64,000 bases of DNA from Asterochloris sp. CNOR1. Its lineage: Eukaryota > Chlorophyta > Trebouxiophyceae > Trebouxiales > Trebouxiaceae. The stretch lies in assembly GCA_963969365.1 (NCBI GenBank), contig OZ017757.1, positions 992,001 through 1,056,000 on the forward strand, in the 5' to 3' direction. The notes under the pieces were generated by a model that was given only the letters and a program-made list of their open reading frames with translations, was not told where the DNA came from and did not search any database. The position numbers and the translations under genes are program-made. Of this stretch, positions 1 to 8,978 are shown piece after piece. Numbering within the stretch: the first letter of the stretch is position 1; every line of letters begins with the position of its first letter.

Positions 1-101
1 CTCTACCCATGGGCATGATCAGTCTGCTGACAGGCAGAACGCTGAAGTAGCCCTGGATGCCATGAAGAGGCACAGAATGTCAAGCCACTGTCGCTTAGAG
101 A

Positions 102-218
102 GAGCCTCATAAAGTATAGGTCCTCGTGCGGCAGGCAACTCTGTTGATATTGGCCCATTTGCATTCGGATCGTGATCATTGCCCCTGAAGGCTCACGCCC
201 CGCCAAGGAATGAGCCAG
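102..218. repeat. Direct repeat, copy 1 (about 117 bp)
   Basis: This stretch runs from GAGCCTCAT to AATGAGCCAG and recurs at 613-730 in the same orientation, with an estimated identity of just over 80 percent. Shared landmarks are TTGGCCCATTTGCATTCGGA and CTCACGCCCCGCCAAGGAAT. It lies in what should be intron sequence of the WDR3 gene on the minus strand. No coding signature, terminal inverted repeats or transposase is seen, so it could be a local duplication or two copies of a dispersed short repeat. Confidence 0.85.
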
Positions 219-612
219 CGTGTTAAAGGCACTCCCAGTGTTCCACACGGTCGCCTTGAAAAGCTTCTTAGCCCACAAGGAGCGAGCTGCTGCATCAGGA
301 ACAGCCTCAATGCCCCACAGAGCTGAAACGGCAGAATGGTACCCGCATATGGAAGAGCTGGTGCACTTGACTGTGTACCCCTCTCCCACAGGCCTGGAAG
401 GGCTGCCCTCCCCATTGAGTTCTGGGCTTCTGGGCTCATGCTGTACAGATGCCAAAGCAGCTTGCACAGCAGTCAACACACTCAACACGACCAGGATGTC
501 TGTGTGGAAAGCAGCACAATTGGACATGAAAGCAATGTGAATGCATGTAAGGTCCACTTCACAGAGTACACTGCCAGAGTGAGAATACATGTCAGGGCAC
601 CCATCACTTTGA

Positions 613-730
613 GAGCCTCATGAGCGTTTGGTCCTCATGCAGCAGGCGACCCCTGTTGCTATTGGCCCATTTGCATTCGGATCGTAATCACTGCCGCATA
701 GGGCTCACGCCCCGCCAAGGAATGAGCCAG
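613..730. repeat. Direct repeat, copy 2 (about 118 bp)
   Basis: Second copy of the repeat at 102-218, about 510 bp away in direct orientation. The 394 bp between the two copies show no recognisable gene. Whether this family occurs elsewhere in the genome cannot be judged from this window. Confidence 0.85.
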
Positions 731-794
731 TTTCCATGTTTCTGCTGTGTAGTAGCAACACCCCCATACCTGCAGCTCCCCACCTCCTCTCCTC

Positions 795-3700
795 TCAAGA
801 CATGCACACAGACACAGGCACCAGCTTGGCTGCAGCAGCCAGCGCTCTCAGGGCCACAGCCTGCCCAAGGTCCAGACCCTCCTCATCAGACAGCTGCTTA
901 TGGAAGTTTCTGGTGCTTGCCTGCATGGCCACCAGCTCGTCTGAGGCTGCCAGCTCATCCTCTGCCTTGGAAGATGGGTCCACCCCATCCAGGCCGGCCT
1001 TCTCACGTTTGCGCTTGCGCCGACGTTTGAGGTGCTTCTGCGCCTCTGCTGCTGTCCGCGCCCTGCACCAAGCAGAGAAGGCGTTTGTGGAGCCAAGCTG
1101 GGTGCTGAACATTGCAGCGCGCTGGCGCTTGAGAGGTTCGGGGCCTCAGCTGGGCCTCAGCTGGGCCTCAGCTGCTGTTTGGCCTTGCAAGAAAAGGTTT
1201 GAGCCTGGAGCACATGCGGCAGGACCGGTGCAGACACCAAGAAATCTGAGAATATGCTGCTGTGTGATAAAAAGGATATGTATGACCCTACAATATTGTG
1301 AGCCCATGCAAGCAGTGGTCTTGATCGTGTTTGGACTGCAGGATTGGTCAGACATCAGCTATGCGCCAGACCTGTAGACGCTCGCTGAGCATGTGCTCAG
1401 GCGGGGTCTCATATGCAGCGACACAGGAGTGCCGCGTGATCTGCAGAATGCGTCAACAGGAACCGAGAATGCTGCGGGGCGTTTGACCCCCTGCAGACAA
1501 CATTCATGCAGGACAGGCAGGTTGCGGCTGACATGATAGCTCTTCAAGGGACAGCACATGGGCATGCTGCCATGCATTGCCATTGTAGTACACCGGTGAA
1601 TGCCACACCAGCAGGGCAGGTAGCACACATGGCGTTGCTTGAGCAGCATGTGGCAGCCTTGAACCTGCAGCTGCTGTGCTGCTGATTTACATCAGTAGGA
1701 GCCAAGCATCCAACAGGCCCACCTGAAGACCTCCAGCACCTTGCCTGCGCTCTGGCAGACGACCACTGTGCCAGACTGGTCGAAACGCAGCCTGACGGGC
1801 CGGTCTGTGCTGGAGCGCCTGACAGCGCCTGCACAGCAGGGGACAGGGTCTGACAACAAGTGGACACACTGCAGACTGCTTGAGGCAAGGTGCAGGAGAC
1901 GAGCCCAAGAGCCTGGCTAGGAGGGCTGCCTTCTGCCACAGGATAGGCTTTGCCTGCGGCTGGGGCCTCAAAGCGAAACACTGTGGTCAGCAATTGTACA
2001 ACTGAGCTGCATAGCACGAGATACTACGAGGCTGCCAGCTTAATGCTACACATAATGGGGCTTTTATGACCACCATGCACAGCCAGCTGCCAGGCTCCAA
2101 AACCATCGCCAAAAGTGAGGAAGGCCTGTGAGGCCCTGAGCACCGAGCAGGTACCCATCCATGTTTACCCTGCTGGCTCATCTATGCGCAGGCTTGAGCC
2201 GTTGAGCATCCCGCTAGCATATGCACAGCTCAGCAACACTCCAGACAGTCTTACGTTGTGACTCACCCATGGGTTGCGCATATGAGGCCCCTGTCTGCCC
2301 GGCTGCCTGAGCGTCCAGGCGATACATGCGCAGCTCAGCATCGGCAGAGGCGGTCATGAGGCGCTGCTCATCAGGGCTGACCGCCAAGGACCAGACCTCT
2401 CCCTGGCAGCCCACCACCGTCTGGGAGCAGTGCTGTGTGTCCAGGTCCCACACACGCACGTGGGAGTCCTTGCTGCTGCTGAGCAGCTTGTTGGTGCTGT
2501 GCACAAAGGCCTGCACAGCAGGGGCGTGTCAAGATGTCTTGTGATGCTGCTGAGTAGCATGTGGGTGCAGGCCAGTGGGGTAGTGATGACCAGAGGCGGC
2601 GCTGCTGCTCAACAGCTGGGCAGACAGGGCTGCAAAGTACAATCCAGTCGGCAAGCGGCAGCAGCTGCTATAGTCGAGCAGCAGAACTGTAAGATGCCTT
2701 CACAAGTCCTGTCAATCAAATTGACAGTGGAAACAAGCTTCTCAGGCAGAGTATGTTGCAGCCCGCCTCACCAGGTCTGTGACCTCATCCTGATGGCCCC
2801 TGAGCTTGAACAGCCCTGCTTCAGCTGCCACATCCCAGATCGTGATGTTGGTATCACGGGAGGCTGAGGCCAGCAACGACGAGTCTTTGTTGAAGGACAG
2901 GGCTGTGATGGCTGATTTGTGGCCGCTCAGGGTGGCCGTGCAACTGGGGTCTGCTGCCAGCTGCCAGAGGCGCACCTGCAGCATACAGAGGTTTGCTGGT
3001 GCAGTGTTTTGGCAGGGTCAAGGTGTGGCTTTTGAACAATGGTGCAGCTTGGCTGATGCAGTGATCTGCTGCTAATGCCCTTAAGCTGGCTGAGCAGCTG
3101 GGCCCCGCTTCCAGCTGCCAGACACCCACCTGCAGCATGTCGAAGCTTGGGTTATGCAGTTTTCTGGCGGGATCAAGGTGATGGAGATAGTGAACCTGGT
3201 CCCAGGTGCCACTGCCGCACCTGCAGCACATGGCTTATGTTGCCTGTGATGCAGGGGGTTGACAGATCTGTGGCACTATGGGAAGCAGCAAGCAGTTCCT
3301 ACCAGACACCAAAGGTGCAGCTGACCCATGTCCATACTTCAGCCGGGTTCTTGCTGCACAGCCTGCCGCGCGGGGCTCATTGCCCCGCTCAAGCAGACCC
3401 GGTCCACCCCACAGCCTGAAGCATGCTAGGAGACATTGCCGAAAAGTTTAGATGCGCACCGTGCCGTCTGCATGGCCCACGCCCAGCTGCCGCAGGGGCT
3501 GCCCTGGCGTGCTCAGTGCCAACTGAGTGGCCTCTGCAGCAGGCTTGCCGCTTGCAGATGGTGGCGTCTGCAGCAGCCGCACCTGCATGAGAGCATGCTG
3601 GTCAGCTCTCTGTACATGGCAGATCTGGGCTCTCCCGACTACATTGTCTCACCACGCTGGCCTGCTTGACACTCCACATGGCCACGTTCTCCAGACATGC

Positions 3701-3802
3701 CGCAAAGATGATTTTGCCGGTGTCATCGTACAGAATGTTGGCTCCGCTGGCCACCACTCCAAACGCGGAGGCCAGCTCATACCGCAGGTAGGCCTTCACC
3801 AT
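795..3802 (-). CDS. WDR3: WDR3/UTP12-like U3 snoRNP WD-repeat protein, 5' part
   Basis: Orthologue of WDR3 (yeast Utp12/Dip2), a WD40 component of the small-subunit processome that works with U3 snoRNA in nucleolar 18S rRNA maturation. Exon 1 (3802-3653) starts MVKAYLRYELASAFGVV, close to the plant protein. Further exons: about 3.57-3.45 kb (ending near GVGHADGT), 2975-2772 (VRLWQL... GHKSAITAL... ITIWDV), 2510-2267 (SSSKDSHVRVWDLDTQHC), 1828-1723 (RPVRLRFDQSGTVVVCQSAGK) and from 1062 (basic KHLKRRRKRKREKAG, then KAEDELAASDEL). The later WD repeats and the Utp12 domain must lie beyond the left edge. In exon 2 the frame set by exon 1 does not lead into GVGHADGT, which is one frame away; this is a real frameshift, a sequence error or a missed small intron. 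Identity is firm; exon edges are approximate. Confidence 0.88.
1141..1173. repeat. Short tandem repeat, 11 bp x 3
   Basis: The unit GGGCCTCAGCT occurs three times in a row without change. It sits in the intron between the last two visible WDR3 exons. It is a small example of the tandem-duplication tendency seen across the window. Confidence 0.9.
2942..3240 (-). repeat. Acceptor-side ladder at WDR3 exon 3 (3 copies)
   Basis: The true exon starts at 2975 after ATGCTGCAG and reads VRLWQLAADPS. Diverged copies of the same acceptor plus exon start begin at 3129 (VGVWQLEAGPS) and 3220 (VRQWHLGPGS), all in the same orientation. The sequence just upstream of the first two acceptors also matches (a CC-GCCA-AA-ACTGCA pattern), so the repeated unit covers intron end plus exon beginning, spaced about 155 and 91 bp. 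The copies lie inside the intron and are not needed for the protein. Confidence 0.75.
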
Positions 3803-4022
3803 CTACTTGTGGGGGATCTGCAGACCTATAGTAAGCCATGTGACGCCCTGCAACATGGCTTGAAACTTGAAGGCCTGCTCCGCAACAGAGCCTATTCATC
3901 GTGCTCATGCCCACCGCAATACTTCTTGATGAGACTTTAAGGTTTCAAATGAAAAGTCAGAGAGCTTAGGATTGTGTGCCTACTAAGAGCATTCCAATCT
4001 CGTCATAGGTAAGCAGGCTGGA
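3803..4022. promoter_or_regulatory. Divergent promoter region, WDR3 / orphan gene
   Basis: Only 220 bp separate the start codon of WDR3 (minus, 3802) from the start of the intronless plus-strand gene (4023). Both promoters should lie here or overlap the 5' ends. I see no clear TATA box or other named element. Confidence 0.4.
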
Positions 4023-5078
4023 ATGGAGTCTAAGCCAGGCAGTGGCGAGAGGCAAGAGCGCAGCTTTGAGATGTTTGTCAACCACATCACCACCAATGAA
4101 GACCAGCTTGCTCAGGTCTCGCGGCAGAGCATGGCAGCTCTGAAGGATGTCTTTGGACACAACATCAAGAAGTACTCAGGCACTCTTTACCACAAGTCAG
4201 GCAACCACCATGTACATTTCCTTGTGATGTCTGAGGCTCCTAAGACCAAGAGCGCTGTCAAAGCCAGTATTGCTGCCTCCATGGCACTCATCTTTGGCAC
4301 ACAGACCGACTCTGTGGAAGTGTTTAATGAGTTGGAAGCAGATGCTGGACCAGCTCACGGCCTGAAGGGGCTTGGCGACTACAGGTCGCTGTACGTGAAC
4401 AATAACGACCATGAGAATCACCACCAAAAGCATCCTGAGCACAGGACAGTGGAGTTCATGTGTGGTGAAGATTGGGAAATTTCACATGGAGGTGCCAGGG
4501 ATAGTGCTGGACGACAAGGGTCAGTGCAAGTGGCAATAGCGGCCATCAGGGCAGGGACTCCAGAGTTGCAGCGCAAAAACTATGAGGACTTCCAGCGTCT
4601 GCTGGAAGCCGCCGCGAAGAGTGTGGGTTGCACCATATATACCTTGCCGAAGGTACCAGGCTTCTTTAGTACTGTGCCCAAGCGCGTGGAGGGTGACTTC
4701 GTCCCCAACCCTGCCTATGATGAGGAGGAGTTCAAGGCCCTACCCAAACAGGAGCAAACCAGCAAGCGGAAGCGCACCATGAAGTATATGCAGGGGCCAG
4801 ACGGGCTAAGCCTAAGGGAGGAGGTGGTGGTCAAGCACAACTTTCTGGAGGGACACCCTCCTGATTTCTACAGATTCAGGCTCCTTGAGCCAATCAGGAA
4901 GTTGCAGTCAAACAGGATGCTCACATTTCCCAAGTTGAAGCAGCTCTATGAGGAGGCATTCATCGATCTGTTCAAGGACTACCTACCTCCTGGATGGACG
5001 TCTGGTCGTGCGCCAGCAAGTGCATGTGTCAGTTACAATCTGCCAGCAGTTGTTGCTGATGTGATGAAGGCCAGATGA
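4023..5078 (+). CDS. Intronless orphan protein, 351 aa
   Basis: A single uninterrupted frame encodes 351 residues. The family is not recognised. The first third holds a compact segment with HHVHFLVMSE near residues 62-71 and a histidine-rich stretch NNNDHENHHQKHPEHR near 125-140; the rest is hydrophilic, with a basic patch SKRKR near residue 248 and a helical C-terminal part. No signal peptide or membrane segment is apparent. The lack of introns contrasts with every neighbouring gene and suggests a retrocopy, a recent arrival or a lineage-specific gene. The H-hydrophobic-H pattern is superficially like the HUH motif of replication proteins, but a supporting tyrosine motif is not convincing, so no function is claimed. 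The frame is long and clean enough to be a real gene. Confidence 0.7.
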   Translation: MESKPGSGERQERSFEMFVNHITTNEDQLAQVSRQSMAALKDVFGHNIKKYSGTLYHKSGNHHVHFLVMSEAPKTKSAVKASIAASMALIFGTQTDSVEVFNELEADAGPAHGLKGLGDYRSLYVNNNDHENHHQKHPEHRTVEFMCGEDWEISHGGARDSAGRQGSVQVAIAAIRAGTPELQRKNYEDFQRLLEAAAKSVGCTIYTLPKVPGFFSTVPKRVEGDFVPNPAYDEEEFKALPKQEQTSKRKRTMKYMQGPDGLSLREEVVVKHNFLEGHPPDFYRFRLLEPIRKLQSNRMLTFPKLKQLYEEAFIDLFKDYLPPGWTSGRAPASACVSYNLPAVVADVMKAR

Positions 5079-5527
5079 TGCAAGCTTGTTTACACGATCA
5101 TGAACTTGTCTGAATCACCATGCCATAGCACAGGTGTGGAAGGTGCGTCCACGTACCACACCGTATCACTTTGTAACAGATGCACAGATTGCGCGAGTGC
5201 AGCCCTTTTCAAGGGCCCAGGAGGTCCTCTTGTGCCACCAGGGATTCAAGTGTAGATGCTGCCAGGTCCAAAAAGCCACCCAATGGGTGGGTCAGGCCGG
5301 CTCCCTCTGAGTAATACCTTCAAGTGTAGTTCAAGTGTAGTGGAACCTTTGTTGTGCAGTGGCAAGCCAAAAATGGTTGATTGGCCCAGAGAAAAGGGTT
5401 ACGCAGACATGCAGATCTTCAGTTCATGTAGACCAAGAGTGTGAGAGCTTCCACACCTGCAGTTCACAAGGCGACAAGGTCTGACCAGTACACAGGCGCT
5501 CAAGCTGAAAGGCAATTGACTGCATAC
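5079..5527. other. Intergenic region, convergent 3' ends
   Basis: Lies between the stop of the orphan gene and the last supported exon of the minus-strand recombinase-like gene. Apart from the TGTAA signal near its start, it contains three copies of TTCAAGTGTAG (one near 5246, two side by side near 5319-5340). No gene is recognised. Confidence 0.5.
5172..5176 (+). terminator. Putative poly(A) signal TGTAA
   Basis: TGTAA, the usual chlorophyte polyadenylation signal, lies about 95 bases after the stop codon of the orphan gene. It is the only clear candidate nearby and fits the green-algal assignment. Confidence 0.45.
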
Positions 5528-8333
5528 CTGCTTCTCGACCAAAAAGGAGTCCCTCTCATCCCCGGGGCTCAGCGCACTGAGGGCCTGAGGCGGCAGAGTA
5601 ACGCCATAGCTGGCCTTTGAAGCCAGAGGCACCCACGGCATGGGGTTGGCGGATGCTGGAGGCTGAACACTGGAAACAGGCACCTGGGGCAGCATCACCA
5701 CAGGGGCAACTGGCATAGGCGTGGCCTGCTTTCCACTTAGTGTGTTGAAGAAAGCCTGCAACATGGCAGGGAAAAGGGTCAGAGCATGGTTGATCTGGAC
5801 ACCTCAAGGCCACAGCGCTCACCATTGGGTTGGTGAAAAACTCATTTTAGTCTTTGAGAATCCTCTCAGCGGCAATGTGTTTGTCCCATGTCTCTTGCCG
5901 CAGCTGCTTGCCTACAGCGCTCTGCAGAAGGCGACTGGCTGCTGGCGGAATGGTGCGGTGCCACTGGTCGCCATATGACTGAATTCTCAAGCTGGCGTTC
6001 TGCACAAACACCTGCCGCAGGTGGTCGATGGCGCGCAAGGGCGCCAGCAAAGGATGTGCAGGGTGGCATCGCACGCCAGCTTGGCGCAGGAGCACTGTCA
6101 AGCCCGGGATGATGCAATCCAGCACATCCTCCTCAGCCTGCAGAATACAATCAGATCAGTCCCCCCATTCCCCAATTTTGGTGATTTGCGTGAGAAGCAC
6201 TGGCACTGCAGTGACCTTACCTTGAAATCAGCCTGACCCAAGCGATGATTCCCCTTCCAGTCCCGTCCCCACCCAGCCAGCCTGTGGGCTGTGTCTGGCT
6301 CAAAGATGCAATACAGGTCTGTGGTGTCAGACTCATGCCTGCATGGCACAACACTGGTCAGCTGGGGCTAATGTTGTTCAAAGTGCACAGCATGGCCTGA
6401 GTTGCCTACCTCGCCGCCATCTTGATCTCCGCTTTGTTGATGCCCACATTCTTTGCCGCCTCCACACCATGCTTCTTGAATTTGTGGCTGACTTCCCCTT
6501 TCGTTGAGTACCCATCAAGCCTGCCACAGGGCACACCTGCGATGTAACAAGCCACAGATATCACCCACAGCCGTGGGCAAAATCTGAAGCATTAACGCAC
6601 TGGCTCACCAGCAAGGTCAAAAGCCTGCCGAAGGTGAACGTTGAGGGTCTGCCCGCTCATGGGCTGATTCCCCTGCATGCTAGGGGCTGCAACAATGTAG
6701 TTGGCCAGATCCTCAAGTTTGATGCCCCTGTGGAAGGTAGCGACAGCCAGGTCGGCAAGCACTGCCTGAGGACAGATGCGATGGTCTCAATACCTGCGGC
6801 AGAGGAGGCATAAAAACTGAGAACACATGCAGCAAACTGCCCAAGTGCGTCTGACAACATGAATGCGCATATTTGACGACACCAGGAATATCCACCTGCC
6901 CAGGCTTCACAGTCTTCCCCTGCATGCCACCACAGAGGATTGCCACAGAGGGCGTTGGCCCCACACCACCCTGCGTCCTCAGTGCCAGGCAGCTCCAGGG
7001 AAGCTTGTGCAGGTCATCAGAGCGGCCCAGTGTGGCTGGCATGAACGTCATTGCCATCCTCAGCAGACAGGCCCACTGCCACTGCTTCTGCTGGAAAGCT
7101 TTTTGCAGGGACTGGCGAAGCTGCCCTGCGCTCAGTGCAGCATCCACCTGCACATCCAAACAGCAACTTGACACATGAAAGTTACAAGTAGCGGCTGGGC
7201 TTGTGCCAGCCGAGCTGATGGAACGTTTCAAGAAAGACAGAAAATCTCATGGAGAGATGAACAAAGCAGAGCTAGGAAGCATGTCAGTCATCTGTTCAGC
7301 CAACCCTGAGAACACCCAGTGCTGAGACTTCTTGGCCGATGGCAGCTTGGAAGCCATAGTCAGGGCAAAGACGCCAGCTTCGTTGATCCAGGCTGATGCC
7401 AGCCCACCACAGTCCACTGACATCGACCTCAAAACAGGGAAGCCCTCTGAGGTCCATACACACCTGAGCTGCCACCTGCGCATTGAGGTTCTCAGCCTGC
7501 ATCTCCTTGCCACGTGCACGGACCAAGTCCCTAACTGCCTGAATCTCCAGGGGTGCGGGTACATCTGAGGTGATGCGGCCCTGTGAGTACTGCTCTCTGC
7601 AGACTTCCTTGAGGTGGCACAGATATCACTGCACACACCAGGCCAAAGTTGGGGAGGGCAAGACTTTAGTGCAGCTCAGGCACGGCAGTGGAGTGGCCTC
7701 TCACCCCACACTGCTGAATGAGTATCGAGCACCATTCTGCTGCACTGCCTCATCCACAAGCCATATCGAGAACTCAAGAATCTTGGCCTGGGACATGAGG
7801 TCACCATCAGGGGACGCCTCCTGCTCACAGTATCTCTGCAAGAATGGGTGTGTGTAAGCGACAGGTCCTCGTAAGCAGCAAGGGCGCCATGAAGAACGGG
7901 ACCAAAGGCCTAGGATGTCTACCTTCCAGAGATTGGCAGCGGACTTTTCGGCCTGGACTGTGTTCTGTGGCTTAGCCGCACCATGACGTACATTGATGTG
8001 CTGGGTGCACCGGAGAATAAGAGCTTCCTCCTCAGGAGTGTTAGGCATGGTTGCTGCCAAGCCAACTGCTGCGTCTGGGATTGGTGCTCCATTCTGCTGG
8101 CCCAAGGTCTCTAAGCTGTGCACACCAAGGGCAGAGACCGGCACTGGCTGAAGATCATCCACCACGCCAGACAGGTGTCTGCAGGCTTGATTAGTGGCCG
8201 CTCTGAGAGAACGGGGGCTGCCTGGGGAGCAACTGCCATGCAGTTGTGCTATGTAGTCCCCAGCCAGCCCCAGGTTGATGACATGGTTAATGTAGCTGCT
8301 GTACTGAGCAGATGGCACTTGGTAGTGCTGCAT
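5528..8333 (-). CDS. Crypton/Ndc10_II-type tyrosine-recombinase-like protein
   Basis: Multi-exon gene resembling the Ndc10_II/Crypton family of DNA-binding proteins derived from tyrosine recombinases. Exons run from MQHYQVPSAQYSSYI (8333) through YCEQEASPDGDLMSQAK (7.85-7.72 kb), SDVPAPLEIQAVRDLVRARG (about 7.57-7.4 kb) and LGRSDDLHKLPWSCLALRT with GGMQGKTVKPGQVDIPG (7.17-6.86 kb). These are followed by VLADLAVATFHRGIKLEDL, then GYSTKGEVSHKFKKHG with NKAEIKMAAR (ending about 6.42 kb) and HESDTTDLYCIFEPDTAHRL (about 6.35-6.22 kb). The order R-D-L...W, GKT, H-K-F-K-K, AARHE and a late Y matches the family's catalytic-domain layout; catalytic Arg/His positions look partly changed. Many introns and no terminal repeats argue for a resident or domesticated gene. 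The last exons are uncertain: the exon ending at 5847 stops with TAA, but open sequence continues to a donor at 5822 and an exon at about 5764-5528. Confidence 0.65.
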
Positions 8334-8978
8334 GAAGATGGATCTGGGAAACGTGATTGATTGATTGATTCAAATTCAAAGTCCGTAGCCTCAATGCACG
8401 GGCATAGGACTATGATCATTTCATCCTACCAATGAACTTTGCTGAAGGTGTAGGGGTACAAAAAGAAGCAGTACAGTCATATCAAGCAGGTCACTGTACT
8501 TGGCTGGTAAAGAGGGAGCCGGCGCTCATGGCAGCCCTTGGCACTGTGCTGGGCTTCATCACCACATTGGACTGCTAGCTGAGGTTGCTGCCCGGAATGC
8601 AAACACCCTGGATCCTGTATGGCGCAGGGGGGGCCAGCCCCCCTGATTGGCTTGCCACGCCCTCTCAGCTCGCAGACTTCGCAGTCATGAGAGAGTTATT
8701 AAACTTTGGCGCGCTAGGGTTTCTGACCTAGTACTTAAGTCGGGAGGCAAATAGTTCTGAGGCTCTGGGAGGCCCTTTGGGAGGCAGCAAAACGCTGCTG
8801 CTGGTCTCAGTTCTGCACCTTTCAAGTCGCTGCCCGTTGCAAACCACCAAATTCGCTGGCAACAAGCAGTGGTCAGCAGCAGAGTGTTCAATTGTGCAGG
8901 TGCGCACATCCTGCTGTCAGTACTTTGTGCTGCATAGCCTGCACCTCAGAAAGTAGAGGCTTTGACTACCATCTGTTG
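8334..8978. other. Intergenic region with (TGAT)n and a G/C hairpin
   Basis: Separates two divergently transcribed genes. It holds a (TGAT)4 microsatellite at 8354-8370, just upstream of the recombinase-like gene, and a hairpin with an 8-bp stem at 8625-8645 (CAGGGGGG, five-base loop, CCCCCCTG). No gene is recognised. Both promoters should lie here. Confidence 0.6.

Noticed and set aside
4200-4240. HHVHFL in the orphan protein as a HUH endonuclease motif
   Set aside because: An H-hydrophobic-H triplet is common by chance; no matching tyrosine motif, helicase domain or element ends were seen.
8625-8645. G/C hairpin as a transcription terminator
   Set aside because: It lies upstream of two divergent Pol II genes in a eukaryote; intrinsic terminators of this type are not expected.
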